The position numbers and the translations under genes are program-made. Below, piece after piece: positions 54,877 through 64,000 of a stretch of 64,000 bases of DNA. Position 1 is the stretch's first letter. Every line of letters begins with the position of its first letter. Location of the stretch: positions 62,001 to 126,000 of the forward strand of contig JASLMV010000002.1 of assembly GCA_030746435.1 (NCBI GenBank). The letters are read 5' to 3'. The notes beneath the pieces were generated by a model. The model was not told the DNA's origin and did not search any database. It was given only the letters and a program-made list of their open reading frames with translations. This DNA is from Gammaproteobacteria bacterium (GTDB lineage: Bacteria; Pseudomonadota; Gammaproteobacteria; Steroidobacterales; GCA-2729495).

Positions 54877-57800
54877 TGGAAATCCCAGCTTGGCGTACGC
54901 AGGCTGTCAAGCAATGCGCTGTGATCCTGCAGTCGTTGCACAATGACATGCAGGACACCATCCTGCTTCTGAACCACACCATCCACCCCCATTAAAGCCG
55001 TATTCAGCAGCACCTGCCGCTGCCTTTCTGCCGTCTTTTCCCAGACCACCAGGTTTATAAATCCGGTTTCGTCTTCCAGCGTGACAAAGGTGACATTGCC
55101 GGTACTCCCCGGCCGCTGGCGTGTGATCACGAGACCAGCCACGTAGACCCGCGCACCGTCCTGCAAATCCCACAACTCGGTCGCCGTAACGCAGTCCTGC
55201 GGAAGTCCCGGGCGGACCAGCGCCAGCGGATGCTGCCTGAGGCTGAGCCCGGTGCTTGCATAGTCGCTAATGACCGAAGCCATCGGGGTCGGGCGACGGA
55301 GCATCGGTGTGGCCTCGGCGAACCGTGGCTCCGGAAATACGGGCAGTGGCGATTCTATACCCGCCACCTGCCAGCGGGCCCGGTGGCGGTTGCCGGCAAT
55401 TCCTTGCAGCGCATCCGCAGAAGCCAGTGCCGCATAATCGTGCTGGTCCAGCCCCGCACGTGCGGCAAGGTCGGCAACGCTGTCGAACGCCTGCCCGCCC
55501 CTGCCGGTTACCAGTTTAAGTGCGGCCTGTTTCGCAAGGCCTTTTACCATGCGCAGGCCGAGCCTTAGTGCCGGCTTTTCACCCTGGCTTGTCTCCAGTG
55601 TGCAATCCCACAGGCTGTGGTTTACATCGACGGGCCTGACTTCGGCTTTATGTTTCCGGGCGTCCTGAACAAGCTGTGACGGTGCATAAAAACCCATGGG
55701 CTGGCTGTTCAGTAATGCGCAGGCAAATATGGCCGGCTCAAAGCACTTCAGCCAGGCCGATACGTATACGAGTAACGCAAAACTCGCCGCGTGGGATTCG
55801 GGGAAGCCGTATTCCCCGAATCCCTTAATTTGCCGGAAGATCTGCCGGGCGAACTCTGCGGAATAACCTCGCTCCCGCATCCCTTCAGTCAGGCGTTTCT
55901 CGAACGGTTGCAACTCACCGAGGCGCTTCCATGCGGCCATCGCACGCCTCAACTGGTCCGCTTCGCCACCGGAGAACCCGGCTGCCACGATGGCAATTTC
56001 CATTACTTGTTCCTGGAAAATCGGCACGCCCAGCGTTCGTTCCAGGACACTGCGCACCGCCTCACTGGGATAGCTGACCGGCTCCTCCCCGTTACGCCGG
56101 CGCAGATACGGGTGCACCATGTTGCCCTGGATGGGACCCGGCCGGACCAGCGCGACTTCGATAACCAGGTCGTAATAACAGCGCGGCTTCAATCGCGGCA
56201 ACATGGCCATCTGTGCGCGCGACTCTATCTGGAATACGCCCACGGTATCGCCCTTGCTGACCATGTCATAAACGGCCGGGTCCTCCGCCGGTACGGTCGC
56301 CATGCTGAGTTGCCTGCCGTACCAGTCATGTAGCAGGTCGAAACCGCGATGTATGGCCGACAACATACCGAGCGCCAGCACGTCGACTTTGAGCAGGCCC
56401 AGGTCATCGAGGTCATCCTTATCCCACTGGATGACCGTACGGTCCTCCATCGCGGCATTCTCGACCGGTACGATTTCGGCCAGGGGCCGCTCAGAAATCA
56501 GGAAGCCGCCAACGTGCTGCGAAAGATGGCGGGGAAAACCGAGCAACTGGTCAACGAGCACGAGCAGGCGCCGGATAAGCGGACTGTTCGGATCCAGTCC
56601 GGCCTCACGCACCCGATCCTCGCTGATGGTTTTGCCGTCCCACCATTGCATGGCGCGCGCCATACGGTTGACCTGCAGGTCTGCAAGCCCGAGGGCCTTG
56701 CCCACGTCCCGGATCGCGCTGCGGGGACGGTAAGTAATCACGGTGGCCGTCAGCGCGGCCCGCGAGCGGCCGTACTTGTTATAGATGTACTGGATAACTT
56801 CTTCACGCCGTTCGTGTTCAAAGTCCACATCGATGTCCGGCGGTTCGTTACGTTCTTTCGAGATAAACCGTTCGATCAGCATGTTCATGCGACCGGGGTC
56901 GACCTCGGTGATGCCTAAGCAAAAACACACGGCGGAATTGGCGGCCGACCCGCGCCCCTGGCAGAGGATGCCGTTCCTGCGGGCGAAACGAACGATGTCG
57001 TGCACTGTCAGGAAATAGGCCTCGTAACCGAGTTCACGTATCAGCCGGAGTTCGTATTCCACCTGCCGCCGCACCCGCGCGGGTTCGCCGTCAGGCCAGC
57101 GCCAGCGCAGCCCTTTCCCGGTCAGGCGGCGCAACCAGCTACTGGCGGACTCGCCTGCCGGGACCAGTTCATGCGGGTACTGGTAATCGAGGTCGGCAAG
57201 GCTGAAATCCGTGCGGGCGGCGATATCGGTACTGGCTGCGAGCCATTCAGGCGGATAAATCTGCCCCAGGTAGTCACGGGCACGTAAATAACACTCACCG
57301 TTGGGGTGCAATCGGACCCCGGCCCGGTCGAGGGGCATGCCCAGCCGTATCGCCGTCAGCGTGTCCTGCAGCGCCCTCCGTTCGGCCCTGTGCATGCGTA
57401 TGTCGCCACAAGCTACCAAAGGAAATGAAGTTCTCTTACTAAATTGTTTGTATTTCCTGATTTTTTTCTTCTTATCTGCCTTCCCACAGAGCTCGACCGC
57501 GAGCCAGGCCCGGCCCGGAAAGGCATTCAGCAGCCAGTGAGCCTGCGCCTCATCCGGCCGGGCCTCAGCCAGCCACAGCAGCAGGCAGTCCTCCAGACCC
57601 GCTGCGAGGTCTGTGCGGTCAAGCAGGTATTCCCCCTTGGGCGCAGCCCGGCGCGCCCGGGTGATCAACGTGCATAACTGCGTGTAACCACGCTGGTTCG
57701 TGGCCAGCAACACGACCCGTAACCCGTTCCGCAAGCGAAATTCGCTGCCCGTGATCAGCCTGATGCCGTACTTTTTGGCTGCCATGTAAGCGCGCACCAG

Positions 57801-57962
57801 GCTGGCGACCGAGCATTCGTCGGTGATGGCAATTGCCTCGTAGCCGAGTTCGCAGGCCCGGGCTACCAGTTCCTCGGGGCGGGATGCGCCGCGCAGGAAG
57901 GTGAAATTGCTGATGCAGTGAAGTTCGGCATAAGCGGGCAGTAAGTGCCCTGCTTGTTTCAC
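54873..57962 (-). CDS. dnaE2: Error-prone DNA polymerase III alpha homologue DnaE2
   Basis: 1029 residues. N-terminal PHP domain (YAELHCISNFTFLRGASRPE), the polymerase palm with PPDIDVDFEHERREEVIQYI, fingers and a C-terminal OB domain (VYVAGLVITRQRPGSTGN). Shorter than replicative DnaE, as expected for DnaE2. It performs translesion synthesis and damage-induced mutagenesis with ImuA and ImuB. ATG overlaps the imuB stop (ATGA). Residues around 165 contain an unusual Lys run (KADKKKKIRKYKQF) coded by an A-rich stretch. Confidence 0.97.
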   Translation of the reverse strand: MKQAGHLLPAYAELHCISNFTFLRGASRPEELVARACELGYEAIAITDECSVASLVRAYMAAKKYGIRLITGSEFRLRNGLRVVLLATNQRGYTQLCTLITRARRAAPKGEYLLDRTDLAAGLEDCLLLWLAEARPDEAQAHWLLNAFPGRAWLAVELCGKADKKKKIRKYKQFSKRTSFPLVACGDIRMHRAERRALQDTLTAIRLGMPLDRAGVRLHPNGECYLRARDYLGQIYPPEWLAASTDIAARTDFSLADLDYQYPHELVPAGESASSWLRRLTGKGLRWRWPDGEPARVRRQVEYELRLIRELGYEAYFLTVHDIVRFARRNGILCQGRGSAANSAVCFCLGITEVDPGRMNMLIERFISKERNEPPDIDVDFEHERREEVIQYIYNKYGRSRAALTATVITYRPRSAIRDVGKALGLADLQVNRMARAMQWWDGKTISEDRVREAGLDPNSPLIRRLLVLVDQLLGFPRHLSQHVGGFLISERPLAEIVPVENAAMEDRTVIQWDKDDLDDLGLLKVDVLALGMLSAIHRGFDLLHDWYGRQLSMATVPAEDPAVYDMVSKGDTVGVFQIESRAQMAMLPRLKPRCYYDLVIEVALVRPGPIQGNMVHPYLRRRNGEEPVSYPSEAVRSVLERTLGVPIFQEQVMEIAIVAAGFSGGEADQLRRAMAAWKRLGELQPFEKRLTEGMRERGYSAEFARQIFRQIKGFGEYGFPESHAASFALLVYVSAWLKCFEPAIFACALLNSQPMGFYAPSQLVQDARKHKAEVRPVDVNHSLWDCTLETSQGEKPALRLGLRMVKGLAKQAALKLVTGRGGQAFDSVADLAARAGLDQHDYAALASADALQGIAGNRHRARWQVAGIESPLPVFPEPRFAEATPMLRRPTPMASVISDYASTGLSLRQHPLALVRPGLPQDCVTATELWDLQDGARVYVAGLVITRQRPGSTGNVTFVTLEDETGFINLVVWEKTAERQRQVLLNTALMGVDGVVQKQDGVLHVIVQRLQDHSALLDSLRTPSWDFH

Positions 57963-59569
57963 GCGTATACCCCGTGCAAATACCAGCAGGAATTACGGCA
58001 ATCCCTGAAAATCCACCAGCGACCCCCCCGGTGGCCGGTAACCGTGTAGTAATCCCGGCGCACATCGTTGCCGTCCCACCACCCGCTTTCAATGCGTTCG
58101 GCATCACTCGAGAAAACAAGTAAACGGTTATGGTCGTCAACAGGCCTGCCCCGGTGCACGTTGAGGCGCCTGGGCTGTTCCAGCAGCCACAGGGGGCGTA
58201 CCCGGCTGGCCATTTCACCGGGCACGTCGCTCGTGTAGCCCGGGCCGGCGATATCCCTGGTGCGCCACGCATATTCAGGCCGGTAATCGGCAGCCCACCC
58301 TAAACCATGCACACGTTTATCGCCAAGCCGGGCACGGAGCCGTTCTATAAGTCCCGTAAACCTGCCGGCGGCTTCCGATTGTGTACGGCCGAACAGACTG
58401 CCGCTGCTGAATGCGGCAAGCGGCATAGCAACCGCCCGGAGTTTTATGGCGGTAACGGGTGCGGGCAGCGCCTGCCGGTCGAGTTTCAGGCGCAGTAATT
58501 CGAGTAAATGGCTGGTGTGGGCGGACGGTTCACGCAACGCGATTTCCAGCAGACTCGCCGGCCGGCGGTAATGCTCAAAATGTAAATCTAACCGTTCCGT
58601 ACTTGCCTGGCGTTCACGTAAAAAATCTGCCAGGCGATCGAACAAGCCGCAGGCTGCAGTTTCGATTTCACCGGCGACCTGAGTTTCGCCCGGCAGTTCA
58701 AAACATTCATTAAATATATAGGGCTCCCGGTGGCGCCGGAGCAATTCGGGCTGCCGCCCAAGGCCCTGGTCGATATCGAGCAGGTATTCCGGCCCTATGC
58801 GCCGTGCAAAACCTTCGCGTGGCAGGCGAAAACACTCCCCCAGCGTGCGTACACCCATTTGCATCAATTTGTGCTGCACCCTGGCGGGCCAGCGCAGACA
58901 TTCCAGCGGCAACTCTGCCAGCACACCCGGAAGCCCCGGGGTGTTATTGCAATCAAACTGTATGCCGGCCCGCACCAGCCAGAGTGCGGCTCTGGGTACG
59001 GGCGCGCTGGCCATAACGGCCCGGCAACCACGGCCTGACAACTCGTGCTTCAGTTGTTTGCGCAGTTGCCCGAGCCCGCCAAATAACCTGAGGCTGCCAC
59101 GAATTTCGAGGAGCAATGCCCCGTCAGGGTCGATGCTGACCACGGGCGTGAACCTGAGCGCCCACCTGGCAAGGTTCTGCAGCACCGCCGCCTCGGCCGA
59201 CATGGCCCGTTGGTGCACGCTGAGTACGGGCAATAATGCCAGTGCCGTGTTAAGCGATACACCCGGGGTTATCCCCGCCCACTCTGCTGATGTATTGGCT
59301 GCAACGACGAGCGCGGAACTGCCCTCACCGCTGATAGCGACTGCCGGCGGTTCATCTCCTATGCCCAGCGCTTCCAGTATGAGCCCGGGAAAAGCGATGC
59401 AAAGCCACAGGCTGGCCGAAGCCTGTGCCCCGTGATCGGCCGGTGCGGGGATATCCGGGTGTGCAGGACTTAAGTTTTTGCCGGCGGAAATACGGGGATG
59501 GCGGGTAGCTGCCTGCCGGATAAACAATTGCAATTGCCTGCCTGTAACGCGTGCCCGGGACATCAGCAC
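57959..59569 (-). CDS. imuB: Y-family polymerase-like protein ImuB
   Basis: 536 residues. The Y-family fold is recognisable (RLFGGLGQLRKQLKHELSG, MGVRTLGECFRLPREGFARRIG, cited as LGECFRLPREGFARRIG), but the catalytic DMDAFF motif is replaced by LWLCIAFPGLILEAL, as in all ImuB: it is not a polymerase but binds the beta clamp and brings DnaE2 to lesions. The first 50 residues are probably not part of the domain. Overlaps imuA by seven bases and dnaE2 by four. Confidence 0.95.
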   Translation of the reverse strand: MLMSRARVTGRQLQLFIRQAATRHPRISAGKNLSPAHPDIPAPADHGAQASASLWLCIAFPGLILEALGIGDEPPAVAISGEGSSALVVAANTSAEWAGITPGVSLNTALALLPVLSVHQRAMSAEAAVLQNLARWALRFTPVVSIDPDGALLLEIRGSLRLFGGLGQLRKQLKHELSGRGCRAVMASAPVPRAALWLVRAGIQFDCNNTPGLPGVLAELPLECLRWPARVQHKLMQMGVRTLGECFRLPREGFARRIGPEYLLDIDQGLGRQPELLRRHREPYIFNECFELPGETQVAGEIETAACGLFDRLADFLRERQASTERLDLHFEHYRRPASLLEIALREPSAHTSHLLELLRLKLDRQALPAPVTAIKLRAVAMPLAAFSSGSLFGRTQSEAAGRFTGLIERLRARLGDKRVHGLGWAADYRPEYAWRTRDIAGPGYTSDVPGEMASRVRPLWLLEQPRRLNVHRGRPVDDHNRLLVFSSDAERIESGWWDGNDVRRDYYTVTGHRGGRWWIFRDCRNSCWYLHGVYA

Positions 59570-60204
59570 TGCAGAAACAATGAGCCAACTGCCCCGTAAC
59601 GGTTGCGGATGATATCCAGTTCAAGCTGACCGTCGTCCGGCTGTAACTTTATTCGTAAAGGTGCCGGAGAATTCTGGCCGGCAAATCTTGTATGCCGGAA
59701 AATGACCGCCCAGCACAACCCCGCCTCGGCCGCGAGTTGCAGGCGCCGCATGGAACGCTCATCGATAGCTGCCAACCAGGCCAGTACGGCCACACATGTC
59801 GATGAACGCAACGCCTGCTCCATCGCCCACAGGACATCAGCCTGTTTGTCCGGATGAATAACGAGGACTCGCGAAGTGTCGACACCATACAAACCGAGTG
59901 CAGGTGCATAAGGGATATGTGGAGGCGCTACCCATGCGATCCAGCCCCCGCCGGCATCCGGCTGTTCTTCCGGGTTGTCTGCCCTGCTCAGGAATGCCAG
60001 GGCGGGCATTAACACCCTGAGTTCCCCGATGCCCTGTTTACTGAATAAGAGTTCGGTTATTCCTTCTACCGGCCAGCCTCCTCCCAGTCGCCGGTCAAGC
60101 GCGGCAAACCCGGTTGGTACCGTGCGCCTCGCAACTACTGCTGTTCCCGGCCGCCATATACGCGGATGTTTAAGTAACTCCTGGAGACCGTATTCCCTCG
60201 ACAT
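59563..60204 (-). CDS. imuA: ImuA (RecA-like mutasome component)
   Basis: 213 residues. Short RecA/SulA-like protein: VPTGFAALDRRLGGGWPVEGITELLFSKQGIGELRVLMPAL, cited as GFAALDRRLGGGWPVEGITELL; the Walker A is replaced by FSKQGIGELRVL, as usual in ImuA; Walker-B-like strand SRVLVIHPD. It binds ImuB and promotes mutasome activity. First of the three mutasome genes, 44 bp after lexA. Confidence 0.93.
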   Translation of the reverse strand: MSREYGLQELLKHPRIWRPGTAVVARRTVPTGFAALDRRLGGGWPVEGITELLFSKQGIGELRVLMPALAFLSRADNPEEQPDAGGGWIAWVAPPHIPYAPALGLYGVDTSRVLVIHPDKQADVLWAMEQALRSSTCVAVLAWLAAIDERSMRRLQLAAEAGLCWAVIFRHTRFAGQNSPAPLRIKLQPDDGQLELDIIRNRYGAVGSLFLQC

Positions 60205-60248
60205 TCGAGTCGCATATCTTCTTGTTATGTACGTTAACGGGAGTCTGC

Positions 60249-60878
60249 TCAGTGCCTGAGCGGTATGCCATTGCGTAACAGGCCGACGACAACCCCTTCG
60301 ATCATGAGGTGCTGCTCGTTAAGATCGACTTCGATAGGACTGAAATCATCGTTTTCCGGTAACAGCCAGACCGTATGGCCTTCCTGCCGGTAACGTTTTA
60401 CGGTGACTTCGTCTTCGAGACGGGCGACCACAATCTGCCGGTTACGGACATCGGGCGTGCGATGGACGGCAACCAGGTCACCGTCCAGTATGCCGACATC
60501 TTTCATACTCATACCTTCGACCCGCAGCAGGTAATGCGGTACAGGATCGAACATCGACGGATCGATGCGTACACGATCTTCGATATTTTCTTCGGCCAGG
60601 ATGGGATTGCCTGCGGCCACCCGGCCGACCAGTGGCAGCCCCGCTAACGATTCCTGCGCTGCGGCCTGGTCGCTGAGTTGTATGCCCCTCGAAGTGCCCG
60701 GGATCAGTTCGATGGCTCCCTTGCGCTGCAGGGCACGCAAATGCTCCTCGGCGGCATTGGCCGAGCGGAACCCCAGTTGTTTGGCTATTTCCGCCCGGGT
60801 AGGCGGCATGCCCGCATCAGTCATGAATTCGCGTATGAAATTCAGAACTTCCGATTGCCGTTCGGTGAGTTCATACAT
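60249..60878 (-). CDS. lexA: LexA repressor
   Basis: 209 residues. N-terminal winged helix ([24 protein letters not shown], cited as [15 protein letters not shown]) with [21 protein letters not shown] recognition helix, and the S24 autoprotease: cleavage site Ala89-Gly90 (GRVAAGNP), Ser124 (EGMSMKD), Lys161 (TVKRY). It represses the SOS genes and cuts itself when RecA is activated. Two SOS boxes lie directly upstream, so it controls itself and probably the mutasome genes behind it. Confidence 0.97.
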   Translation of the reverse strand: MYELTERQSEVLNFIREFMTDAGMPPTRAEIAKQLGFRSANAAEEHLRALQRKGAIELIPGTSRGIQLSDQAAAQESLAGLPLVGRVAAGNPILAEENIEDRVRIDPSMFDPVPHYLLRVEGMSMKDVGILDGDLVAVHRTPDVRNRQIVVARLEDEVTVKRYRQEGHTVWLLPENDDFSPIEVDLNEQHLMIEGVVVGLLRNGIPLRH

Positions 60879-60887
60879 GGCAATAAC

Positions 60888-60903
60888 CTGTATAAAAAAA
60901 CAG
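60888..60903. promoter_or_regulatory. SOS box 1 (LexA operator)
   Basis: CTGTATAAAAAAACAG matches CTG-N10-CAG exactly, ten bases from the lexA ATG at 60878. Confidence 0.9.
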
Positions 60904-60905
60904 GC

Positions 60906-60921
60906 CTGTGATTATATACAG
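60906..60921. promoter_or_regulatory. SOS box 2 (LexA operator)
   Basis: CTGTGATTATATACAG, a second perfect CTG-N10-CAG two bases beyond box 1. Tandem boxes of this kind are usual before lexA. Confidence 0.88.
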
Positions 60922-61236
60922 ATCAGGGGGCTGTGCAAGCCCCCGCAGAGCCCTTGCCGGACCGGGACCGGGCGATGTTGCCAGGTGGCTGCGGCCACCT
61001 TTTTACAGACCTGTTACATCTGTGCCGCTCTACCGGTCGCGCACGACCCTGACAAAAAATTTCCGCTGCAATTTAAATCCTGTTTAAGCATATAAAGGCA
61101 CTGTCGCAAACATATTTATGGGGGTTTCTCCTATTTGCCCTTTCATAATGTTTAAGTCATTATCCGGGCATCAATCGTTACCGATGATTGAAAAAATACA
61201 GGTTTTAAATCTGCTTTTTACCGTCGAGGGAAACTA
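60922..61236. other. Intergenic region before the lipoprotein gene
   Basis: 315 bp. The left half is GC-rich, the right half (61080-61235) AT-rich with TATA-like stretches (AGCATATAAAGG, TTCATAATG) that probably hold the lipoprotein promoter. GAGGGAAAC precedes the start. No gene seen. Confidence 0.65.
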
Positions 61237-61524
61237 ATGAATAAAAAACTTCAGACTGCTATCAAAGCGAGCGTAATAGCGTGTGTTGTGGTTTTGGCGT
61301 CCGGTTGTACCATCTCACAGAATCGCCTTGACCAGCTTGAAACCAAAGTCGGCTTGTTGGAGCAGGAAGTTGCCGCTGCTAACTCAGCTGCAGCTCAGCA
61401 GGCTGCTGAAGCTGCGCAGGCAACGGCAGGCGAGGCACTGGCTGCCGCCGCCGAGAACGCGGCCTGCTGTGATGCGACCAACGAGAAAATTGACCGCATG
61501 TTCCAACGCAGTCAAAGCAAGTAA
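61237..61524 (+). CDS. Small Lpp/OprI-like outer-membrane lipoprotein
   Basis: 95 residues. Lipobox LASGC (Cys at residue 24) after a signal peptide (AIKASVIACVVVLASG). The mature part is a Leu/Val heptad coiled coil (NRLDQLETKVGLLEQEVAAA) followed by an Ala-rich helix (AAAQQAAEAAQATAGEALAA), as in the Lpp/OprI murein lipoproteins, but the C-terminal Lys that joins peptidoglycan is preceded by an unusual ACCDAT and the end is RSQSK. A strong terminator follows. Highly expressed structural role inferred. Confidence 0.8.
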   Translation: MNKKLQTAIKASVIACVVVLASGCTISQNRLDQLETKVGLLEQEVAAANSAAAQQAAEAAQATAGEALAAAAENAACCDATNEKIDRMFQRSQSK

Positions 61525-61541
61525 GCTCTTCTCTACCTGTG

Positions 61542-61571
61542 AAAAAGCCACAGCAGTGCTGTGGCTTTTTT
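61542..61571 (+). terminator. Rho-independent terminator
   Basis: AAGCCACAGCA/TGCTGTGGCTT, one-base loop centre G, followed by T6. It ends the small lipoprotein gene. Confidence 0.93.
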
Positions 61572-61584
61572 CTTGCCCGGCTGT

Positions 61585-62556
61585 TTAGTCAGATGGATTG
61601 CCGGAATTCTGTGCGAGGCTGCTGACCCGACCGCGCCTTACCCCTACCCTGACCGGTATGCCGGTTTTTTCTCTGAAGGTGTCGGCAATCAGCTCCCAGT
61701 CCGCTTCGGCCTCGCTTTCCTGCGTCGCGAATACGTATTCTTCGGTAAGCAGGGTCATCACGGATTTCCCGGCGGCATCGGCGTCCGCGAGTTCCGGGTG
61801 AACTTCCAGGTAAAGTTCGTTGCCCTTCCAGCCGAACTTGACCGGCTGGTTGATGAACTGCACGGGCGTTGCCACGCCCACTTTTGTATACAGCCATTCG
61901 ATGTCTTCCGGGAACAGGCGTATGCAACCGTGGGTTACCCGCATCCCGACCCCGGCGGGTTTGTTCGTGCCGTGTATCAGGTAGCCTGCCAGGCTCAGCC
62001 TCAGCGCGTAGTCACCCAGGGGATTCTCCGGCCCGGGCGGAATTTCCCGGTCCAGCTTTCGGCCTTCTGCAGCATATTCCAGCCGCACCGACTCCGGCGG
62101 GTACCAGGTAGGACGATGCACTTTGGCAGCGACGCTGGTGGTACCGAGCGGCGTTTCCCAGTCCATGCGACCGATGCTCGCCGGCAGCGTCGCAACATAG
62201 CTCTGCCCTTCTGCCCCGTAAAAGTAATAGACGCGATACTCGGCGAGATTTATGACGATCCCGTCGCGCTCGACCCTGGGCAGGACATATTCGGTAGGCA
62301 GGACAATACCGGTCCCTTCGCCCGGCAGCCACGGGTCAACCTCAGGGTTTGCCGCGCGTAGCTCCTCGTAGCCCAGGTTATGCAGGCGCCCGAGGTCGAT
62401 AAAAGTATCCGCGTATTTGCTGTGGATGAACTGGCTCTGACCGACCAGATCAGGGCCGGCGGCCAGTTCAAAGACCTCTGCCCGGGCCACGGCCGTAATC
62501 ATACCGTACGCTGTCAGCAGCGCAGCGAGGGCGGTTGTTATGTGACGGGACGTCAT
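61585..62556 (-). CDS. L,D-transpeptidase (YkuD/ErfK family)
   Basis: 323 residues from ATG 62556. Signal peptide (TTALAALLTAYGMITAVARAE), a LysM-like region (FIDLGRLHNLGYEELRAANP), and the YkuD domain with IHGTNKPAGVGMRVTHGCIRL, where the HGCIR Cys is the catalytic residue. Such enzymes make 3-3 peptidoglycan crosslinks or attach murein lipoproteins; the neighbouring lipoprotein gene makes the second option attractive, though the two are convergent. Overlaps the SLC13 stop by four bases (ATGA). Confidence 0.93.
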   Translation of the reverse strand: MTSRHITTALAALLTAYGMITAVARAEVFELAAGPDLVGQSQFIHSKYADTFIDLGRLHNLGYEELRAANPEVDPWLPGEGTGIVLPTEYVLPRVERDGIVINLAEYRVYYFYGAEGQSYVATLPASIGRMDWETPLGTTSVAAKVHRPTWYPPESVRLEYAAEGRKLDREIPPGPENPLGDYALRLSLAGYLIHGTNKPAGVGMRVTHGCIRLFPEDIEWLYTKVGVATPVQFINQPVKFGWKGNELYLEVHPELADADAAGKSVMTLLTEEYVFATQESEAEADWELIADTFREKTGIPVRVGVRRGRVSSLAQNSGNPSD

Positions 62557-64000
62557 AATTCTATACCCAGCAGCGGTATAAGTATGACATAGGCGGCCAC
62601 GGTAATTAGCACTATTGCCATAAGGTTCAATACGATGCCAGCCCTGCTCATCTGGGCAATCCTGAGGAGACCGGAGCCGAATACGATGGCATTGGGCGGC
62701 GTCGCAACCGGCAGCATGAATGCACAACTCGCGGCCAGCGTAGCCGGCAACACCAGCAGTAACGGTGGCAGGTTCGCCCCCAGGGCTACCGCCAGCACCA
62801 CGGGCACGAGTGTTGCAGTGGTAGCCGTATTACTGACCATCTCGGTTAGGAACACGATAATTGCGACGAGCAGCGATACGATCATCCAGCTGGGCCAGCT
62901 ACCGAAGCCCGCAAGCAGGCTGCCAAGGTAAATGTTAAAACCGGTGTCGACCATCGCTGCAGCCAGCGACAGCCCGCCACCAAACAGGATCAGCATGCCC
63001 CAGGGGAGTCTGACCGCCGTTGCCCAGTCCATGAGAAACTCCGCCCGCCGGAAACGGACCGGCGTTACGAACAGCACCATGGCGCAAATGATGGCGATGC
63101 CTGCATCGCTCAGCCCCGCCAGCGGCTGCATACTGCCGATACGCAGCTCATTGAGCAACGGTCGCGTGATCCAGGCGAGGGCCGTGAACAGGAATACCAG
63201 GAGCGTCAGCAACTCGCCGCGTGACAGTTTTGTCAGCTCTGCTTTTCTTTGCTGCAGCAGTTTACGGGTGCCCTCCAGTTTCGTCAGGCGCATCGGGTAG
63301 ACCCAGCGCGTCAGCACCAGCCAGACAATCGGTACGAATACACAAACGAGCGGTACAGCAAAAATCATCCAGCCGATAAAACTGATGTCCCGCCCAAGTT
63401 CCTCCTTTATAAAAGATACAGCGAAGGCGTTCGGGGCGGTGCCTATGATGGTTCCCATGCCACCGAGTGACGCCGCGTAGGCAATTCCAAGCAACAGGCA
63501 GAGCGTGAAATTGGAGCTTTCCCCTTCCCCATCCGGGCCGGGTAACAGTGCAATCACGCTGATGGCTACCGGCAGCAACATCAGTGTCGTTGCCGTGTTA
63601 GTAACCCACATACTCATAAACGCAGCGACGGCCATAAAAGCGCCGACCACCGCACCCGGCCTGGGTCCGACCGCGGCAAGGACGTTCAGCGCCAGCCGTT
63701 TGTGCAAACCCCAGCGCTCTATCGCAAGCGCCAGCACGAAACCGCCCATGAACAAAAAGATAATTTCATGCCCGTAAGACGAGGCCGTGATACGTATATC
63801 GGCAATACCCAGTATGGGGAACAGGCACAACGGCACCAGCGCGGTTGCATAGATCGAAATGGCCTCGGTCAGCCACCATACCGCCATCAGCGAAGCCACG
63901 CCCGCGACAGCCCTGGCCGCAAGGGATAACTCCTGATGTACACCGCCGCTGTCGGTGTAGCCCAGGGGAATAAGCAAAGTCACGATGACCGCGACCACCG
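62553..64000 (-). CDS. SLC13/DASS family sodium-coupled anion transporter (5' end outside window)
   Basis: At least 481 residues; the frame is open to the window edge, so the N-terminus may be missing. About 11-12 hydrophobic segments. The two SNT-type signature motifs are present: FMSMWVTNTATTLMLLP and VSNTATTATLVPVVLAV, the Na+/substrate sites of dicarboxylate or sulfate carriers. Also FLFMGGFVLALAIERWGLHKR and PNAIVFGSGLL. It probably imports C4-dicarboxylates or a related anion. Its stop overlaps the transpeptidase start, so the pair may be one transcript. Confidence 0.9.
   Translation of the reverse strand, partial: VVAVIVTLLIPLGYTDSGGVHQELSLAARAVAGVASLMAVWWLTEAISIYATALVPLCLFPILGIADIRITASSYGHEIIFLFMGGFVLALAIERWGLHKRLALNVLAAVGPRPGAVVGAFMAVAAFMSMWVTNTATTLMLLPVAISVIALLPGPDGEGESSNFTLCLLLGIAYAASLGGMGTIIGTAPNAFAVSFIKEELGRDISFIGWMIFAVPLVCVFVPIVWLVLTRWVYPMRLTKLEGTRKLLQQRKAELTKLSRGELLTLLVFLFTALAWITRPLLNELRIGSMQPLAGLSDAGIAIICAMVLFVTPVRFRRAEFLMDWATAVRLPWGMLILFGGGLSLAAAMVDTGFNIYLGSLLAGFGSWPSWMIVSLLVAIIVFLTEMVSNTATTATLVPVVLAVALGANLPPLLLVLPATLAASCAFMLPVATPPNAIVFGSGLLRIAQMSRAGIVLNLMAIVLITVAAYVILIPLLGIEL

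Overview
The window is a 64 kb piece of a gammaproteobacterial chromosome with moderately high GC. The evidence is the gene order: tolQRAB-pal-cpoB beside ruvABC-yebC and queE/queC/tRNA-Lys, and serS-rarA-lolA-ftsK-trxB-aat-infA-clpA-clpS, both arrangements familiar from Pseudomonas and enterics. A lexA-imuA-imuB-dnaE2 cassette, PEP-CTERM proteins and REP-type palindromes also fit. I cannot assign it reliably below class level.

Layout. 1-528 is the end of an EAL (c-di-GMP phosphodiesterase) gene. 750-8726 looks like a catabolic cluster: a UbiD-type decarboxylase, two nitrilase-superfamily proteins (one without its catalytic Cys), an isochorismatase-type amidase, a polysaccharide-deacetylase-fold enzyme with a histone-H1-like tail, a Tat-exported amidohydrolase and a cytochrome c. 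8870-10489 holds an exported trypsin-like protease and a small membrane-anchored protein that resembles its N-terminal region. 10678-19932 is the housekeeping block tRNA-Lys, queC-queE, cpoB-pal-tolBARQ, ruvBAC and yebC, all read leftward. 19950-27937 is an accessory, partly decaying region. It carries a YfaZ-like porin, a DUF5658-type membrane protein, three tandem PEP-CTERM genes (one intact, two broken), a MerR-like regulator with an internal repeat, a DUF1838 protein, an orphan HicB-like protein, a frameshifted exported protein, tRNA-Arg and a truncated exported gene. 28153-34334 holds yjbQ, trmH, a phosphatase-like protein, a HupE/UreJ and DUF4198 pair, a beta-propeller protein and a methyltransferase. 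34335-35316 is a gene-poor tRNA-Ser locus full of tRNA fragments and hairpins. 35317-48299 is the second housekeeping block. 48658-54366 is a partial type II secretion operon (gspC-F). 54873-60878 is the SOS mutasome operon. 61237-64000 holds a small lipoprotein, an L,D-transpeptidase and an SLC13 transporter cut by the window end.

Most unusual signal. A 43-nt two-hairpin element occurs four times (27342-27384, 34529-34571, 34639-34681, 35099-35141), always at a tRNA locus. All copies have identical geometry: an 8-bp stem with 6-nt loop, an 8-nt spacer, and a 5-bp stem with 3-nt loop. Base-pair changes in both stems are compensatory. Two copies sit inside broken duplicates of the neighbouring tRNA's 5' region: a pseudo-tRNA-Ser at 35033-35152 and a tRNA-Arg 5'-end duplicate at 27395-27431. 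I know of no described element with this architecture.
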